The notes under the pieces are model-generated. The model was not told the DNA's origin, searched no databases, and worked only from the letters and a program-made list of their open reading frames with translations. This document shows, piece by piece, positions 54,963 through 64,000 of a DNA stretch of 64,000 nucleotides; position 1 is the first letter of the stretch; each line of letters starts with the position of its first letter. Position numbers and translations under genes: made by a program. Origin of the DNA: Aphrocallistes beatrix (Eukaryota; Porifera; Hexactinellida; Sceptrulophora; Aphrocallistidae). The stretch spans positions 4,154,001-4,218,000 of the forward strand of contig OY725489.1 in NCBI GenBank assembly GCA_963281255.1. The letters run 5' to 3'.

Positions 54963-57227
54963 CTAGTCTCTAGCACAGGGCCGGATCATGGGAATGGCAC
55001 TCTCAATGCACATGAGAGATAGATGATTCAGTCGTTCATCTTTCATTGTTGTGCGGATTTCATTCTTGACTCGTTTCAACGTTGAAAAAGATCTCTCCCC
55101 TGTGCAGTTTGAAACAAGTAGTGTCAAATAGAGACGAAGGGCCACTTCCACATTCGGAAATGTTTCGCGAATTCCAGGCTCCATTAAGATGCGATACATT
55201 TCAACTTCTACGTTGCCAGATAACTGTTGGACGTTTGGTCGAACAAATTCAGCAAATTGAACAATTTCTTCGCTTAACGTTAATTCCAAATCACTTGAAT
55301 ATGTTTTAACCAGATACTCAGATGCTGCACGCAACTCTCCTGGCGACATATTCTTCATGTTGTCCATAAATCCAAACAATGAGCACACAGTTTTGTACGC
55401 TTCCAAACGCTTCTCCAGTGCAGCCATTAAGTTATCCACGATAGGCAAGAACACATCTGTTTTGAATTTATCTCGTGGTGAAAGCTGAGCGTCTTCTGCA
55501 GATCCATCATATCGCGTAATCTTTACACTTCAGTCGTTTTCTCAGTCGTTTTCTGATGTCTGCATTCCTGTATTCTTCATTTGCAGTCAGTTTTTTTCCC
55601 ATTTCTTCAAATTTTTCAATCGTTTCTAGCGTAAGTATGATCTTGCTGTAGCCATCTTTCAATGCTTTTACTGCATCTGCACGGGCTGACTAGCGTGTTT
55701 GACTAAGATTCTTTACAATCAGATTTCCTTCCATGTTGTCCTTCAGAATGGACCAGCGATGGGTAGATGCACTCAGAAATGTGTACACATTCTGAATGAG
55801 CGAAAAGAATCCCAGTGCCATTGGAACTGAATCCACTGCATTAATCCCAACCAGATTCAGTGAATGGCCGAAGCAGGGAATATAGAATGCTAGAGGACTG
55901 CGTTCCCTGATGAGAGTTTGAACACTGTGATATTTTCCTACCATGTTGCTGGCGTTGTCATATGACTGTCCTCTACAGTTTTTCACATCAATCCCAGAAT
56001 CCTCCAGAAACGCAAACAAACTGTTGGTGAGTTGCTGTGCGCTATGTCCTTCCATCCCAAGAAACTTCACGAATCTCTCAACGGGAATGTGTGAATTATC
56101 TGGAACATAGCGGAAGATACAGGTTAACCGATCCACATTACTTGTATCAGGCGTGGAGTCAATTGACACGGAGAAATATTTTGCAGCTTTCAATTCGTTG
56201 ATTATGTAATCCATGATCTGTTCACCCATGATTGTTATGAACTCATTGCACACTGTTGATGATAGGTATGTGGTTGAGCCACGTCCATTTCCATTAGCAT
56301 GTTGAAGTTTGTGCTCTTCCATGTGTGCAGCTAGGAATGGGTCAAACTTGGAAATTAGTTCCAACACACCGAGGTAGTTTCCATTTGATTTGGAACCGAC
56401 GATTTCATCTTGGCCACGGAATGGCAACCCTCTTTCATGAATTTGATGACCTCAACCACTCGTTCCAGAATAGCCCTCCTGTAGCTGCATTCAGCGTTAC
56501 ACTGTTGCATCAACTTCTCATCTACTTTTGCTTTTTCTCTTCCAAAGTCAATTACTAGTTTCGTGATGGATGACACATGTACATTAGACCGCTCATGCTC
56601 TTGAATTCTTCTAGATGCATTTTTCCAATCATTGTACCCTCCTCTAGTAAAGGAAATGCACTCACGGGAGAACAGCTTGCAGTGGAAGCAGAACACGTGT
56701 CCAGTTGAGGGAGAATAACACAGCCACGTTCTTGGAATTCTTCTCTCTGTGAGCGGATAAATGTAGGTAAACAAACATTTGGAAAAATATCGGGCTTGTC
56801 GATTTCCGTCAATGATCCTTGATGCCTCAAAGTTAACATCGGAATGCTGACAATCTTCACTTCCACATTGTGCCCAATATTCGCACATATTTTGAGTTAT
56901 TTCTTCAGGCCATTTTGCTATATCTGTATCATACACAGACACAGGTGAAGCAGCTGGAACAGTCGTTTCCAAGGTATCCACCGTGAACTCAGCCTCAGCC
57001 TCTGTGGCTACTGGCTGAACATCCATGGCTTGCGATGACGGGTCACTACTACTACATGTATCTGTGGGGATTTCCACTTCATCTGGTTTGGATTTGGACA
57101 AAGTCACCGTTGGAAATATGTTTGTCAGTTTCGGAATCTTTGCCAACATTTTTTCATCACGATCATTGATTTCTTGACGTTTATTTCTCTTCTCTGCACC
57201 AGATTTATGCCTAGAGGGTGCAGACAT
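54963..57227 (-). pseudogene. hAT transposase (ZMYM1/DUF4371-type)
   Basis: It starts at ATG 57227 with a basic leader. A TTF-type zinc finger follows (RTWLCYSPSTGHVFCFHCKL with FTRGGYNDWKNA), then the DUF4371 core LPFRGQDEIVGS, YFSVSIDSTPD, NCRGQSYDNASNM and PCFGHSLNLVG. The C-terminal dimerisation region reads SNCTGERSFSTLKRVKNEIR. Three lesions are seen: a one-base shift near 56430, a TAG at 55692-55694 replacing the Trp of the 'TRW' motif, and a shift near 55530 in a duplicated KRLRKRLK segment. The last codons run through the inverted end and stop at a TAG in flanking DNA (54963-54965). It would cut and paste DNA with 8-bp duplications. Confidence 0.92.
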
Positions 57228-57444
57228 GCTTGCGTTGCGTAAAGGAAATAAATATCTAATTGGAATAATTGAAATAGGAAATAACTAATGGAATTGTAAG
57301 AAAGGAAGAATAATTATCACTTTGATTGATCTAAATTGAATCAATTACAATAAAGAAATTACGATGATCATATTTTTCGGGGCCCCCAGAACCCAGGGGC
57401 CCCTAGGCTGCAGCCTACTTAGCCTATTGGGTGATCCGGCCCTG
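54976..57444 (-). mobile_element. hAT transposon, nearly complete, 8-bp duplication
   Basis: The element is 2469 bp with 13-bp perfect inverted ends CAGGGCCGGATCA. CTCTAGCA is duplicated at 54968-54975 and 57445-57452 within an F2 subrepeat whose uninterrupted form occurs nearby. It encodes one ZMYM1-type transposase on the minus strand with only a few lesions. Confidence 0.95.
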
Positions 57445-57862
57445 CTCTAGCATTATTTTCAAAATTCATCAAATGGTGTGAAAATATGTATATAAAGGTG
57501 TGAAAATATGCAGATAATCTTTTTTATTGCCAAATACAATAATACATCTAAAATATCAAACATAAGTTGTGGCTTTGAAATATTAATAACAATGACAATT
57601 TATTGTAGTGTCGTACAATGGTTTCTATTGTGATAGTGTAGTCATTTATTTTGTATAGAAAAGGTGTGAAAATTTGTTTTCCATTTTTTTTGCAGAGGTG
57701 TGAAAATTTCGCTTAGATTTTCGAACTTAATCCTAGATTCATCATTTGACAACTACATGCCAATTTTCGTATCTCTACGACTTGCCAATTCTTCAATCAA
57801 TTCAAACAAACAAACAAACAAAAAATAAAAAAATCCTAGCATTTTAATATATAAGATATGCA

Positions 57863-58660
57863 TATATTCATTAAGAAACCTAAGAACAGTGGTTAGATAC
57901 GCGATCCCGTTAGATACATCCCTTTCAAGTATTGGCGCACCTACACTCTGTCACTCAGTATAGAAAATTACTTGTAAGATTAGCAAAAATGCATTTATGG
58001 AATGGCTCTACAACGTATTGTTCTAGATGATATTTAAGATTGGTTAATACTTATTAACTGAAGATATCCTGAGCGCCTAGTACTGGCGTCTTAATCTACC
58101 AATATGTATTCCAGCACTACTACCGATTTCATACGCATCACCTAAGTAAGGTAGTGCCTATCACCTTACCGGTGTAGGTAGCGCGTGCATAAACATTTAT
58201 ATATACATTAGGATATTAGGATATACAAATCGAGAAATTAAGGATTTCTACGAATATTGTATACCTCTAGACCTCTGAACAGAGCGTTCGTCAATATTCC
58301 GAGTGTATCACCAAGCTGCTATACTATATTACTAAGTAAGAGCGTGATGGGAAATTTATAATCTGAAGCGTTTTGCGAAAAAAGGTTGTGGTTTATACGA
58401 AATGTGCATATTCACAGCGATCCAAGTAGGATGATAATGTGTAGCTCACGATATGAATTTGTGCACAATTTTATTGAAATCGTTTATAAATCTTGATAGC
58501 TAATAAAAAGCAACTCTCTAGAGCTGTATAATATCCCAACTCGAAATGTTGCTGTTATTCTAATCCGTGTCATGTTATAGTGAATATTTAGATGTAGATA
58601 TTGGTATGAATGGATGAAGTATTCATGGGATCAGTGTTATCCCCAGCTCTTTATGGTGTA
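57863..58660. other. Noncoding stretch
   Basis: No relic was recognised. Confidence 0.4.
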
Positions 58661-58664
58661 TACC

Positions 58665-58760
58665 AGGGGTCTTCAATCTTTTTCTTCTGAGAGCAAAATT
58701 TTCTCTATTAAATTCTCTATTAAATTCTCTATTAAATTTGCGAGTCGCATTGCAAAGTTT
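58665..58760. repeat. hAT-like end with triplicated TTCTCTATTAAA
   Basis: CCAGGGGTCTTCAATCTTTT resembles a Charlie-type hAT inverted end. Three tandem copies of the 12-mer TTCTCTATTAAA follow. No partner end or transposase was found, so this is probably a solitary fragment. Confidence 0.5.
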
Positions 58761-58860
58761 ACGAAAAAATAATTGATTTCCCATTATATCTTGAAAGACC
58801 GATTATATTCTTGTGTTTTTCAGTTTTTGAACGTAGAAGTAGCCATAGGGGATACGTAAC

Positions 58861-59395
58861 TTAAGGATACCGCCCTCGAAAAAACATATGATTTGGCTTG
58901 CAGCATACGATGAAAGTAGAGCTATAAGAGATGTTAAGCGTGGGGAGGTATCTCCATCAAGAAATACTGGCACATTCCAAACCGTTTTTGATTCTCACTT
59001 CTAGTTTTTGAGATACAGTGTCTCAAAGTCTGTTTTTTTCGTTTTCCGCTAGCACATCTTAATGGTAGAAATTTGGGCACTCAAGGAATTGTTTAGGACA
59101 TACCAAGGAATCAAATGCTTCCAAAATCGAATCATAGATAGTCCACCATATTTGCAACTTCATAGGACCAGAAGAAAGTTAAAATGACAAAAATTGTAAA
59201 TTTTAGCGGTGTCCGAAAAAAAGGGGCCCAAAAACGGCGAAAAATGTCTGTTTTTTTTGGGAAATCTGGAATAAAATCACCGAGTTAGAATATCTCAAAA
59301 AAATGGTGGTCCTACGTTCATCGCCTAATGATATGGAACAACTCTTGAAATTTTCAAAAAGATTTAGAGATTTTAACGCTTCCGTATACATCCAT
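58861..59395. repeat. F3 interspersed repeat, copy 2
   Basis: It is closely similar to 15112-15700 from AAGGATACCGCCCTCGAAAA through GAGATTTTAA, with small indels. The sharp loss of similarity after 59395 may mark the true end of the repeat. Confidence 0.75.
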
Positions 59396-60865
59396 TGTAT
59401 TACGTATGAATGGAAAATGGTTTGTGCTCAATTATTATCATAAACTGTGATATATGTCAACTCGGTATATCAATAAAGTTAAAATGAGCGTCTAACAACA
59501 GTGACACCACTATTTGAACCCGATGTATTTTTTAAAATTCAAAATCTCCGTTGCTATAGGTAATAATACTTCAACTTTTCTCGAATTCAACTATTTGATA
59601 TCTTAAGAAACTTCATTTGACATCGGATATCTCTTAATTGATATATATCCTTAATTTCGACCGAGCGTTTTTCGTTAAAAAGTGCAAATTTTTACATTGC
59701 CACCTGACTTCCTGAATTATTCAAAATTTAGTATATTTTTTGACTTTTTTTTTGGCGTATTCATCTAAAACTTTGAAGAGGGTAATCAATTTGAAAATCT
59801 GTACGGTAATATTTAAAGCATTAGGCTTAGAGCTTATATTATGGTAACATAAAGTTTATAGAATGAACAAATTCTGACAACGAAATCATAAAAGTTTGTG
59901 AGGATTGTCATTTTAACTATAAGTGAAGACCGCATACAACACTAAGTCATTTATCCATGGTTTAAACAATATTAAATTTATTTTCACAATCTAAATTCAT
60001 TATGATCAATTTTGGAATTAATTGAAATAAATATATATAATGCGGTTCAATAATCAATCCAACATGTTATTAGATCTGAAAATTTCAAACTTTTCAAATA
60101 ATTATTCTGCACGAAAAAGTCAGAATTGTGAAAAATAAACATGTAAGCATTTACCACAAATTTTTCGGACTCTTACATTCTGATCCATGGTACAATTATA
60201 ATCAGTAAAAAGTGAATACAAACTTCTAATGCGAATATTGTTATCCATAGTTTAAGGTATGGTTCCATTGAGTTCAGACACCAAAGACCAAAATGTTGAA
60301 AGACCACGAGATTGTGACGTCATTGCCACGTCTATATAATTAGAAGGCTGAGAATAAAACAATAATAGGTGTAAATCAACATGCCCATAAGCATATACTA
60401 CCATCCACCAAATCAGTGCGCAAGTTAGGCCTGCCTCCCCAGATGAGCGAAGACCCTACGAGTTGTGTGTTCCCAGCATGAGTTGCGATTTGCAAGTTAC
60501 AACTGATAAATAATAGGGCAGATATTGTTATTTATATTTGTTATGGACCAAAGTGTAAACTGGCCAAGATTTTAGAATCTTGGCTAAATCTTGGCTAAAA
60601 GCAACTTTGGCTGGGCCAAATATTTGGCTCAACCAAAGTGTTGAGTTAACCTAAATTTGATGGGAGCATAATACATCATGGGTTGACAAGAAATTGTAGA
60701 TTTATTTAATCTTATTGCGTTATGCGTTATGCGTGAGAGTAGTATAGAATATGATTACCAGTTGAGAAAATCCAATATAAAACTCATTCATGTTAACAGT
60801 AATTAGCAATGCACAATAATTAATTAAAAATATTAACAATTCAACAAATATGAGTCATTCGTACT
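59396..60865. other. Noncoding stretch
   Basis: A short piece near 60310-60345 (GTGACGTCATTGCCACG and AGAAGGCTGAGA) resembles part of the F1 body but is too short to assign. TTGGCTAAATCTTGGCTAAA at 60583-60602 is a local duplication. Nothing else was seen. Confidence 0.4.
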
Positions 60866-61102
60866 AGTTACTTGCTCTGTTATGAAGGACAGGGTGTAAT
60901 TCAGTTGTTACTTGCTCTGTTATGAGGGACAGGGTGTAATTCAGTTGTTACTTGCTCTGTTATGAAGGACAGGGTGTAGTTCAGTTGTTACTTGCTCTGT
61001 TATGAGGGACAGGGTGTAATTCAGTTGTCACTTGCTCTGTTACGAGGGACAGGGTGTAGTTTAGTTGTCACTTGATCTGTTATAAGGGACAGAGTGTAGT
61101 TC
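60866..61102. repeat. 40-bp minisatellite, six units
   Basis: Six tandem units contain TTACTTGCTCTGTTATGAGG and GACAGGGTGTAATTCAGTTG. The units alternate A/G at two positions. It directly precedes the inverted duplication that starts at 61117. Confidence 0.92.
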
Positions 61103-61136
61103 AAATATGTTCAATATACTAAGAATACTGTCAAAC

Positions 61137-61646
61137 AGTCTACATTTGGACGTACTCCCTTTGAGGTGCACTTTAGGAGGACCCCCCTGATCTGTCTGTA
61201 GATTTGATGCACTTTAGGAGGACCCCCCTGATCTATCTGTAGATTTGATGCTAGATGACGCCCTACAGATGGGTGGCGAGATCATCGAATTCTCTACTCA
61301 AACTACCGAGGCTACAACAGTTCCTGTCCCACGATCGAGCACGCCTACTCTCCTCCTCCTCCCACTCTCTCGCATGACTCTATGTCAGCCGGATGTGACG
61401 ATTCCTTCAGCCGATGTTGCTAACCAAGTGGATAGAGACCAACAGCCTCAGCCATGTTCTTCATATAGCCCAGAACCTGTCCACGAGTACACCAAAGTTG
61501 AAGTTCCCTCCTCGTCTCTCTCTTCTACTGACGAGCTGGATGAAGCAATCTTACACGACTTGGAGGTTAGACCGCTTATTAGGACTGATATTACATCATC
61601 TGTTAACCTAGACAATATACTCTGGTGCTCTAATCACTGTTTGTAA
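61137..61646 (+). pseudogene. Integrase C-terminal region with Pro/Ser/Glu-rich tail (left arm)
   Basis: The reading begins TFGRTPFEVHFRRTP, which aligns with the 'TPF.LMFGR' region of KRBA2/Ginger-type integrases. A stop and a 44-bp duplication separate it from a 133-codon ORF (61245-61646). That ORF reads DDALQMGGEIIEFSTQTTEA and, further on, YTKVEVPSSSLSSTDELDEA. The tail is disordered and acidic, like the linker in copies A and B. The same ORF occurs in the right arm on the minus strand. Confidence 0.55.
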
Positions 61647-61652
61647 GGTTAA

Positions 61653-61865
61653 ATGTTCTTCATTTCCCTTCCCAACACTTCCCTCACTCACTCCTTCCTT
61701 CCTCGAGTCAAGCCTGTCGTTCCTGATTACAAAACTAAACGACTTCCTATTGATTACTCCTGTAAGAGATCTACGAACAAGAAAGCTCCAGGAGATTTTA
61801 ACAGTCCCAGAATTCTAGCTATTCGCTATCAAACTGGAAACATTTACATAGCAGACATTAAATGA
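61653..61865 (+). CDS. 70-codon ORF in the spacer of the inverted duplication
   Basis: It reads SLTHSFLPRVKPVVPDYKTK and PGDFNSPRILAIRYQTGNIY, basic and soluble-looking. It could be the next exon of the integrase relic, since it follows the left arm in the same orientation. I do not recognise a domain. Confidence 0.3.
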   Translation: MFFISLPNTSLTHSFLPRVKPVVPDYKTKRLPIDYSCKRSTNKKAPGDFNSPRILAIRYQTGNIYIADIK

Positions 61866-61912
61866 AGAGCATTTAACCTTACAATACAGCGATTAGTACT
61901 AGAGTATATCGT

Positions 61913-62345
61913 CTAGGTTAACAGATGATGTAAATCAGTCCTAATAAGCGGTCTAACCTCCAAGTCGTGTAAGATTGCTTCATCCAGCTCGTCAGTAGAA
62001 GAGAGAGACGAGGAGGGAACTTCAACTTTGGTGTACTCGTGGACAGGTTCTGGGCTATATGAAGAACATGGCTGAGGCTGTTGGTCTCTATCCACTTGGT
62101 TAGCAACATCGGCTGAAGGAATCGTCACATCCGGCTGACATAGAGTCATGCGAGAGAGTGGGAGGAGGAGGAGAGTAGGCGTGCTCGATCGTGGGACAGG
62201 AACTGTTGTAGCCTCGGTAGTTTGAGTAGAGAATTCGATGATCTCGCCACCCATCTGTAGGGCGTCATCTAGCATCAAATCTACAGATAGATCAGGGGGG
62301 TCCTCCTAAAGTGCACCTCAAAGGGAGTACGTCCAAATGTAGACT
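61913..62345 (-). pseudogene. Integrase C-terminal region (right arm copy)
   Basis: The minus-strand ORF is identical to the left-arm ORF for its first 113 codons, then shifts by one base after PLIRTD. Upstream of it the 'TFGRTPFEVHF' block is followed by only one copy of the 44-bp segment, so this arm keeps the ancestral form there. Confidence 0.55.
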
Positions 62346-62482
62346 GTTTGACAGTATTCTTAGTACTACGGAAGTTCAATAAGTTCTGATCATTATTAGA
62401 TAACATTACTAGATTTTACTAGTACCTTAATTCGCTCATAGAATATGTTTATTTTATCAATTACCTAAAAGCCAGTTTTTAC

Positions 62483-63478
62483 TTGGTTCAAGTCTACGGT
62501 ATGAAAGGTGCTCTATCTTATCCTGGAGTCAGACGATGGGCCCAGCGCTTTAGGGTAGGTAGAGAGTCTGTGGAAGATGACCCTCGGGCTGGAGCACCTG
62601 TTACTGCGGTTGTCCCCAAATATTCCAGTGCTATTAAGGAACTCGTTGATTCAGATCCTCATATCACTGTTAAAGAGTTAGTTCATATTATTGGGATCTC
62701 AACGGGAAGTGTTGGCCACATTCTAAAGTCAAAACTAAATCTATCAAAGGTTTGTGCTCGATGGGTCCTTCATTGCTTAACAAAGGCCTGTCAGGCCAAA
62801 ATTGGTCTGAGGGATCAGTTTTGGCTGCCAAATCTAGTCTGGAGGACCATTTTTAGTGCAGTTTCTGCAGAGAGATGCCCCTATGGCAATGACGGTGTAC
62901 CACATCCGTCCATATGTATGTATGTATCTCCGTACGCTGCGAAATTTGAGTTTTCAAAAATTTAGTAGCCCAATGTATTACAATATTCATATCTCGCGTG
63001 CCAAGTCAGCTGCACTATCGGTCTACCGACATACATTTTTCTTAACTTGAATAATGCCAACTTGAGTCATGATCAAAGCGGGCGCAGCGTTGAAGGGAAA
63101 TGGCGGGAAGCAATAGTAAAACTTCTACATACTTGTAGAATCAAAAAAAGTGGACAAAATAAAACTTAATATAAAAGCGGGACATTCAATGCAAAAAACG
63201 TGCAGTTGGCATATATTGAATAGACTCCCTATTAATAGAGACCTCCTAGAGTGATTGTAATGTCATCACATCCTATGAGGAGAGGACTACTTTAGTGTAC
63301 GTAATTAAATGGCACAAAATTTAACCCGGACCAATTTTGGCATGGGGGGAAGCAGGTCAAAGCCAAAATTGCAAGCATGGGGATGGTTGAGCTTGAGCAT
63401 CCACCCTACAGTCCAGACCTAGCTCCTTGTGACTTTTATTTATTCCCGAAGCTAAAAGAGTACCTTTCTGGTCACCTT
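62483..63478 (+). pseudogene. Mariner transposase relic (FLJ37770-like), split by a MITE
   Basis: The N-terminal block reads GVRRWAQRFRVGRESVEDDP with IIGISTGSVGHILKSKLNLS and ARWVLHCLT, a mariner DNA-binding domain and linker. The central catalytic part is absent or unreadable. The C-terminal block at 63340-63478 reads VELEHPPYSPDLAPCDFYLF with PKLKEYLSGHL, holding the third catalytic Asp. A 162-bp MITE (63054-63215) lies between. It stops abruptly at about 63478, against an integrase relic on the other strand. Confidence 0.75.
63054..63215. mobile_element. Small MITE of the TGCCAAC family, copy 2
   Basis: Ends ATGCCAACTTGAGTCATGAT and, inverted, GTTGGCATATA. TTGAATA is duplicated at 63047-63053 and 63216-63222. 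It shares ends and AAAGCGGGACAT-type interior with the copy at 25053. Confidence 0.75.
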
Positions 63479-63479
63479 C

Positions 63480-63800
63480 CCCTTCTTCTCCTGGTATATA
63501 GGGCAGAGTCGTCAAAATAATTCCAAGCGAGCGAGTAATGTGCAGTTTATTCTTCTCCAAATAGGCCCACATTCTAAACCTCCCTGCATGACAGAGCTTG
63601 TCGTGTGCTTTGCAGAGAGTCTCGTAAACCTTGGCAACTACTAATGCGCGGGCTCTCTCTTTTCCTCGAAACTCTCCACCTATGTATACAGCTCGAAAAT
63701 ATCACCAAACCGACAGACGCTGTACTTCTCAGCTGCTCGGAGGTGGAAGCTTCTGCCAAAATCCTCAGAAGAATTAACTAACAAACTTATCATCTCTTCA
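63480..63800 (-). pseudogene. Integrase zinc-binding (HHCC) region relic
   Basis: The minus strand reads VYETLCKAHDKLCHAGRFRM then WAYLEKNKLHITRSL across two frames, followed by CPIYQEKKGK. His-x4-His plus a later Cys matches the HHCC zinc-binding domain that precedes a retroviral-type integrase core; the second Cys has become Tyr. Upstream (63760-63700) is an open region of unclear identity. It may belong to the same integrase family as the inverted duplication at 61117. Confidence 0.5.
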
Positions 63801-64000
63801 ATATCCCCTGGGATAAAGGCTGCTTAGATTTGGGGAGTTAATCTAACTCCCCATAAAATCTTGTGGTGTTGGAAATGTAATGTTGGTGATGGCAAGTACA
63901 CTCGGGCAGCTTTTCAACATTATATACTGCGAAAAACTACTTCATACAATAGGCATAGTTAAATGAAACTAAAATTACATTCCTACAATTACTTTATCCG

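Larger units (their letters stand above)
54465..57862. repeat. F2 repeat, copy 3 (split by a hAT)
   Basis: It starts with a GC-rich module ACAAGCACGCTTCGGTTGCT and the hairpin GCGGACACTGCGTGTCCGC. Three about 145-bp subrepeats follow (GATCTGAAAATATGATATTC each), interrupted at CTCTAGCA by the hAT element. It resumes at 57445 and ends ATCCTAGCATTTTAATATAT after a TTTG microsatellite (inverted). It shows the GC-rich module at one end and the CTAGGAT terminus at the other, the same plan as F1. Confidence 0.8.
61117..62365. repeat. Inverted duplication, about 500-bp arms
   Basis: The arms 61117-61664 and 61861-62365 are inverted copies around a spacer of about 200 bp. The outer about 450 bp are nearly identical apart from a one-base indel and a 44-bp tandem duplication in the left arm only. 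The inner about 45 bp are visibly more diverged. Confidence 0.93.

Noticed and set aside
60866..61102. Regularly spaced repeats that could look like a CRISPR array
   Set aside because: The units are contiguous 40-bp tandem copies without unique spacers, and the context is a eukaryotic genome.

Overview
This looks like intergenic, transposon-saturated DNA from an invertebrate animal. The sequence is AT-rich, has a 200-base N gap, and its coding relics are split by GT/AG introns. The families present (Helitron, mariner/Tc1, hAT, Mutator-like with a PHD finger, KRBA2/Ginger-type integrases, one Ty3/gypsy relic, THAP and BED fingers, many MITEs) are metazoan. I could not name the species. I found no convincing host gene, tRNA, rRNA or CRISPR array. 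Nearly everything recognisable is a transposable element (TE), often nested inside another.

Layout. 1-5.6 kb: decayed Helitron on the minus strand (tandem-repeat N-terminus, HUH Rep, Pif1-like helicase). 5.7-9 kb: copies of a compound repeat family (called F1 here) and a related one (F2), with a mariner relic, an assembly gap and a foldback MITE. 9.2-12.3 kb: split KRBA2-like integrase relic ending in an OTU-like domain, with an intact 353-codon mariner in one intron. 12.4-18.4 kb: F1, a TTAA-flanked foldback MITE and two hAT transposase relics. 19.7-24.5 kb: hAT MITE, coiled-coil ORF, Mutator-like/PHD relic, second integrase relic. 27.4-31.3 kb: a full-span integrase DNA transposon with ~240-bp inverted ends and a 4-bp target duplication, itself invaded by Tc1, F1 and other repeats. 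31.5-34.8 kb: F2 and a tandemly amplified F1 array. 34.8-37 kb: foldbacks and hairpins. 37.5-39 kb: second Mutator-like/PHD relic. 39.3-42.9 kb: F1 split by a 2.85-kb TIR element full of MITEs. 43.1-46.2 kb: a composite bounded by pogo-like ends, carrying an inverted-duplicated exon, integrase pieces and a THAP finger. 46.8-47.4 kb: two pogo-type MITEs. 48.2-51.1 kb: truncated Ty3/gypsy. 51.1-53.4 kb: fourth integrase relic (minus strand) with a BED-bearing hAT derivative in an intron. 54.5-57.9 kb: F2 split by a nearly complete hAT with an 8-bp duplication. 58.9-64 kb: a repeat (F3), a 40-bp minisatellite, a large inverted duplication of an integrase C-terminal region, a mariner relic and an integrase zinc-binding relic.

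The strongest evidence is structural: target-site duplications and paralogous empty sites allow relative insertion ages to be read. The most notable items are the Ginger-like element with defined ends (27466-31315), the integrase-OTU arrangement, the two Mutator-PHD relics, the intact mariner, the Pack-type composite at 43059-46220, and the F1 family, which spreads CRE/AP-1-like sites. Motif assignments come from memory of the families, not from database searches.
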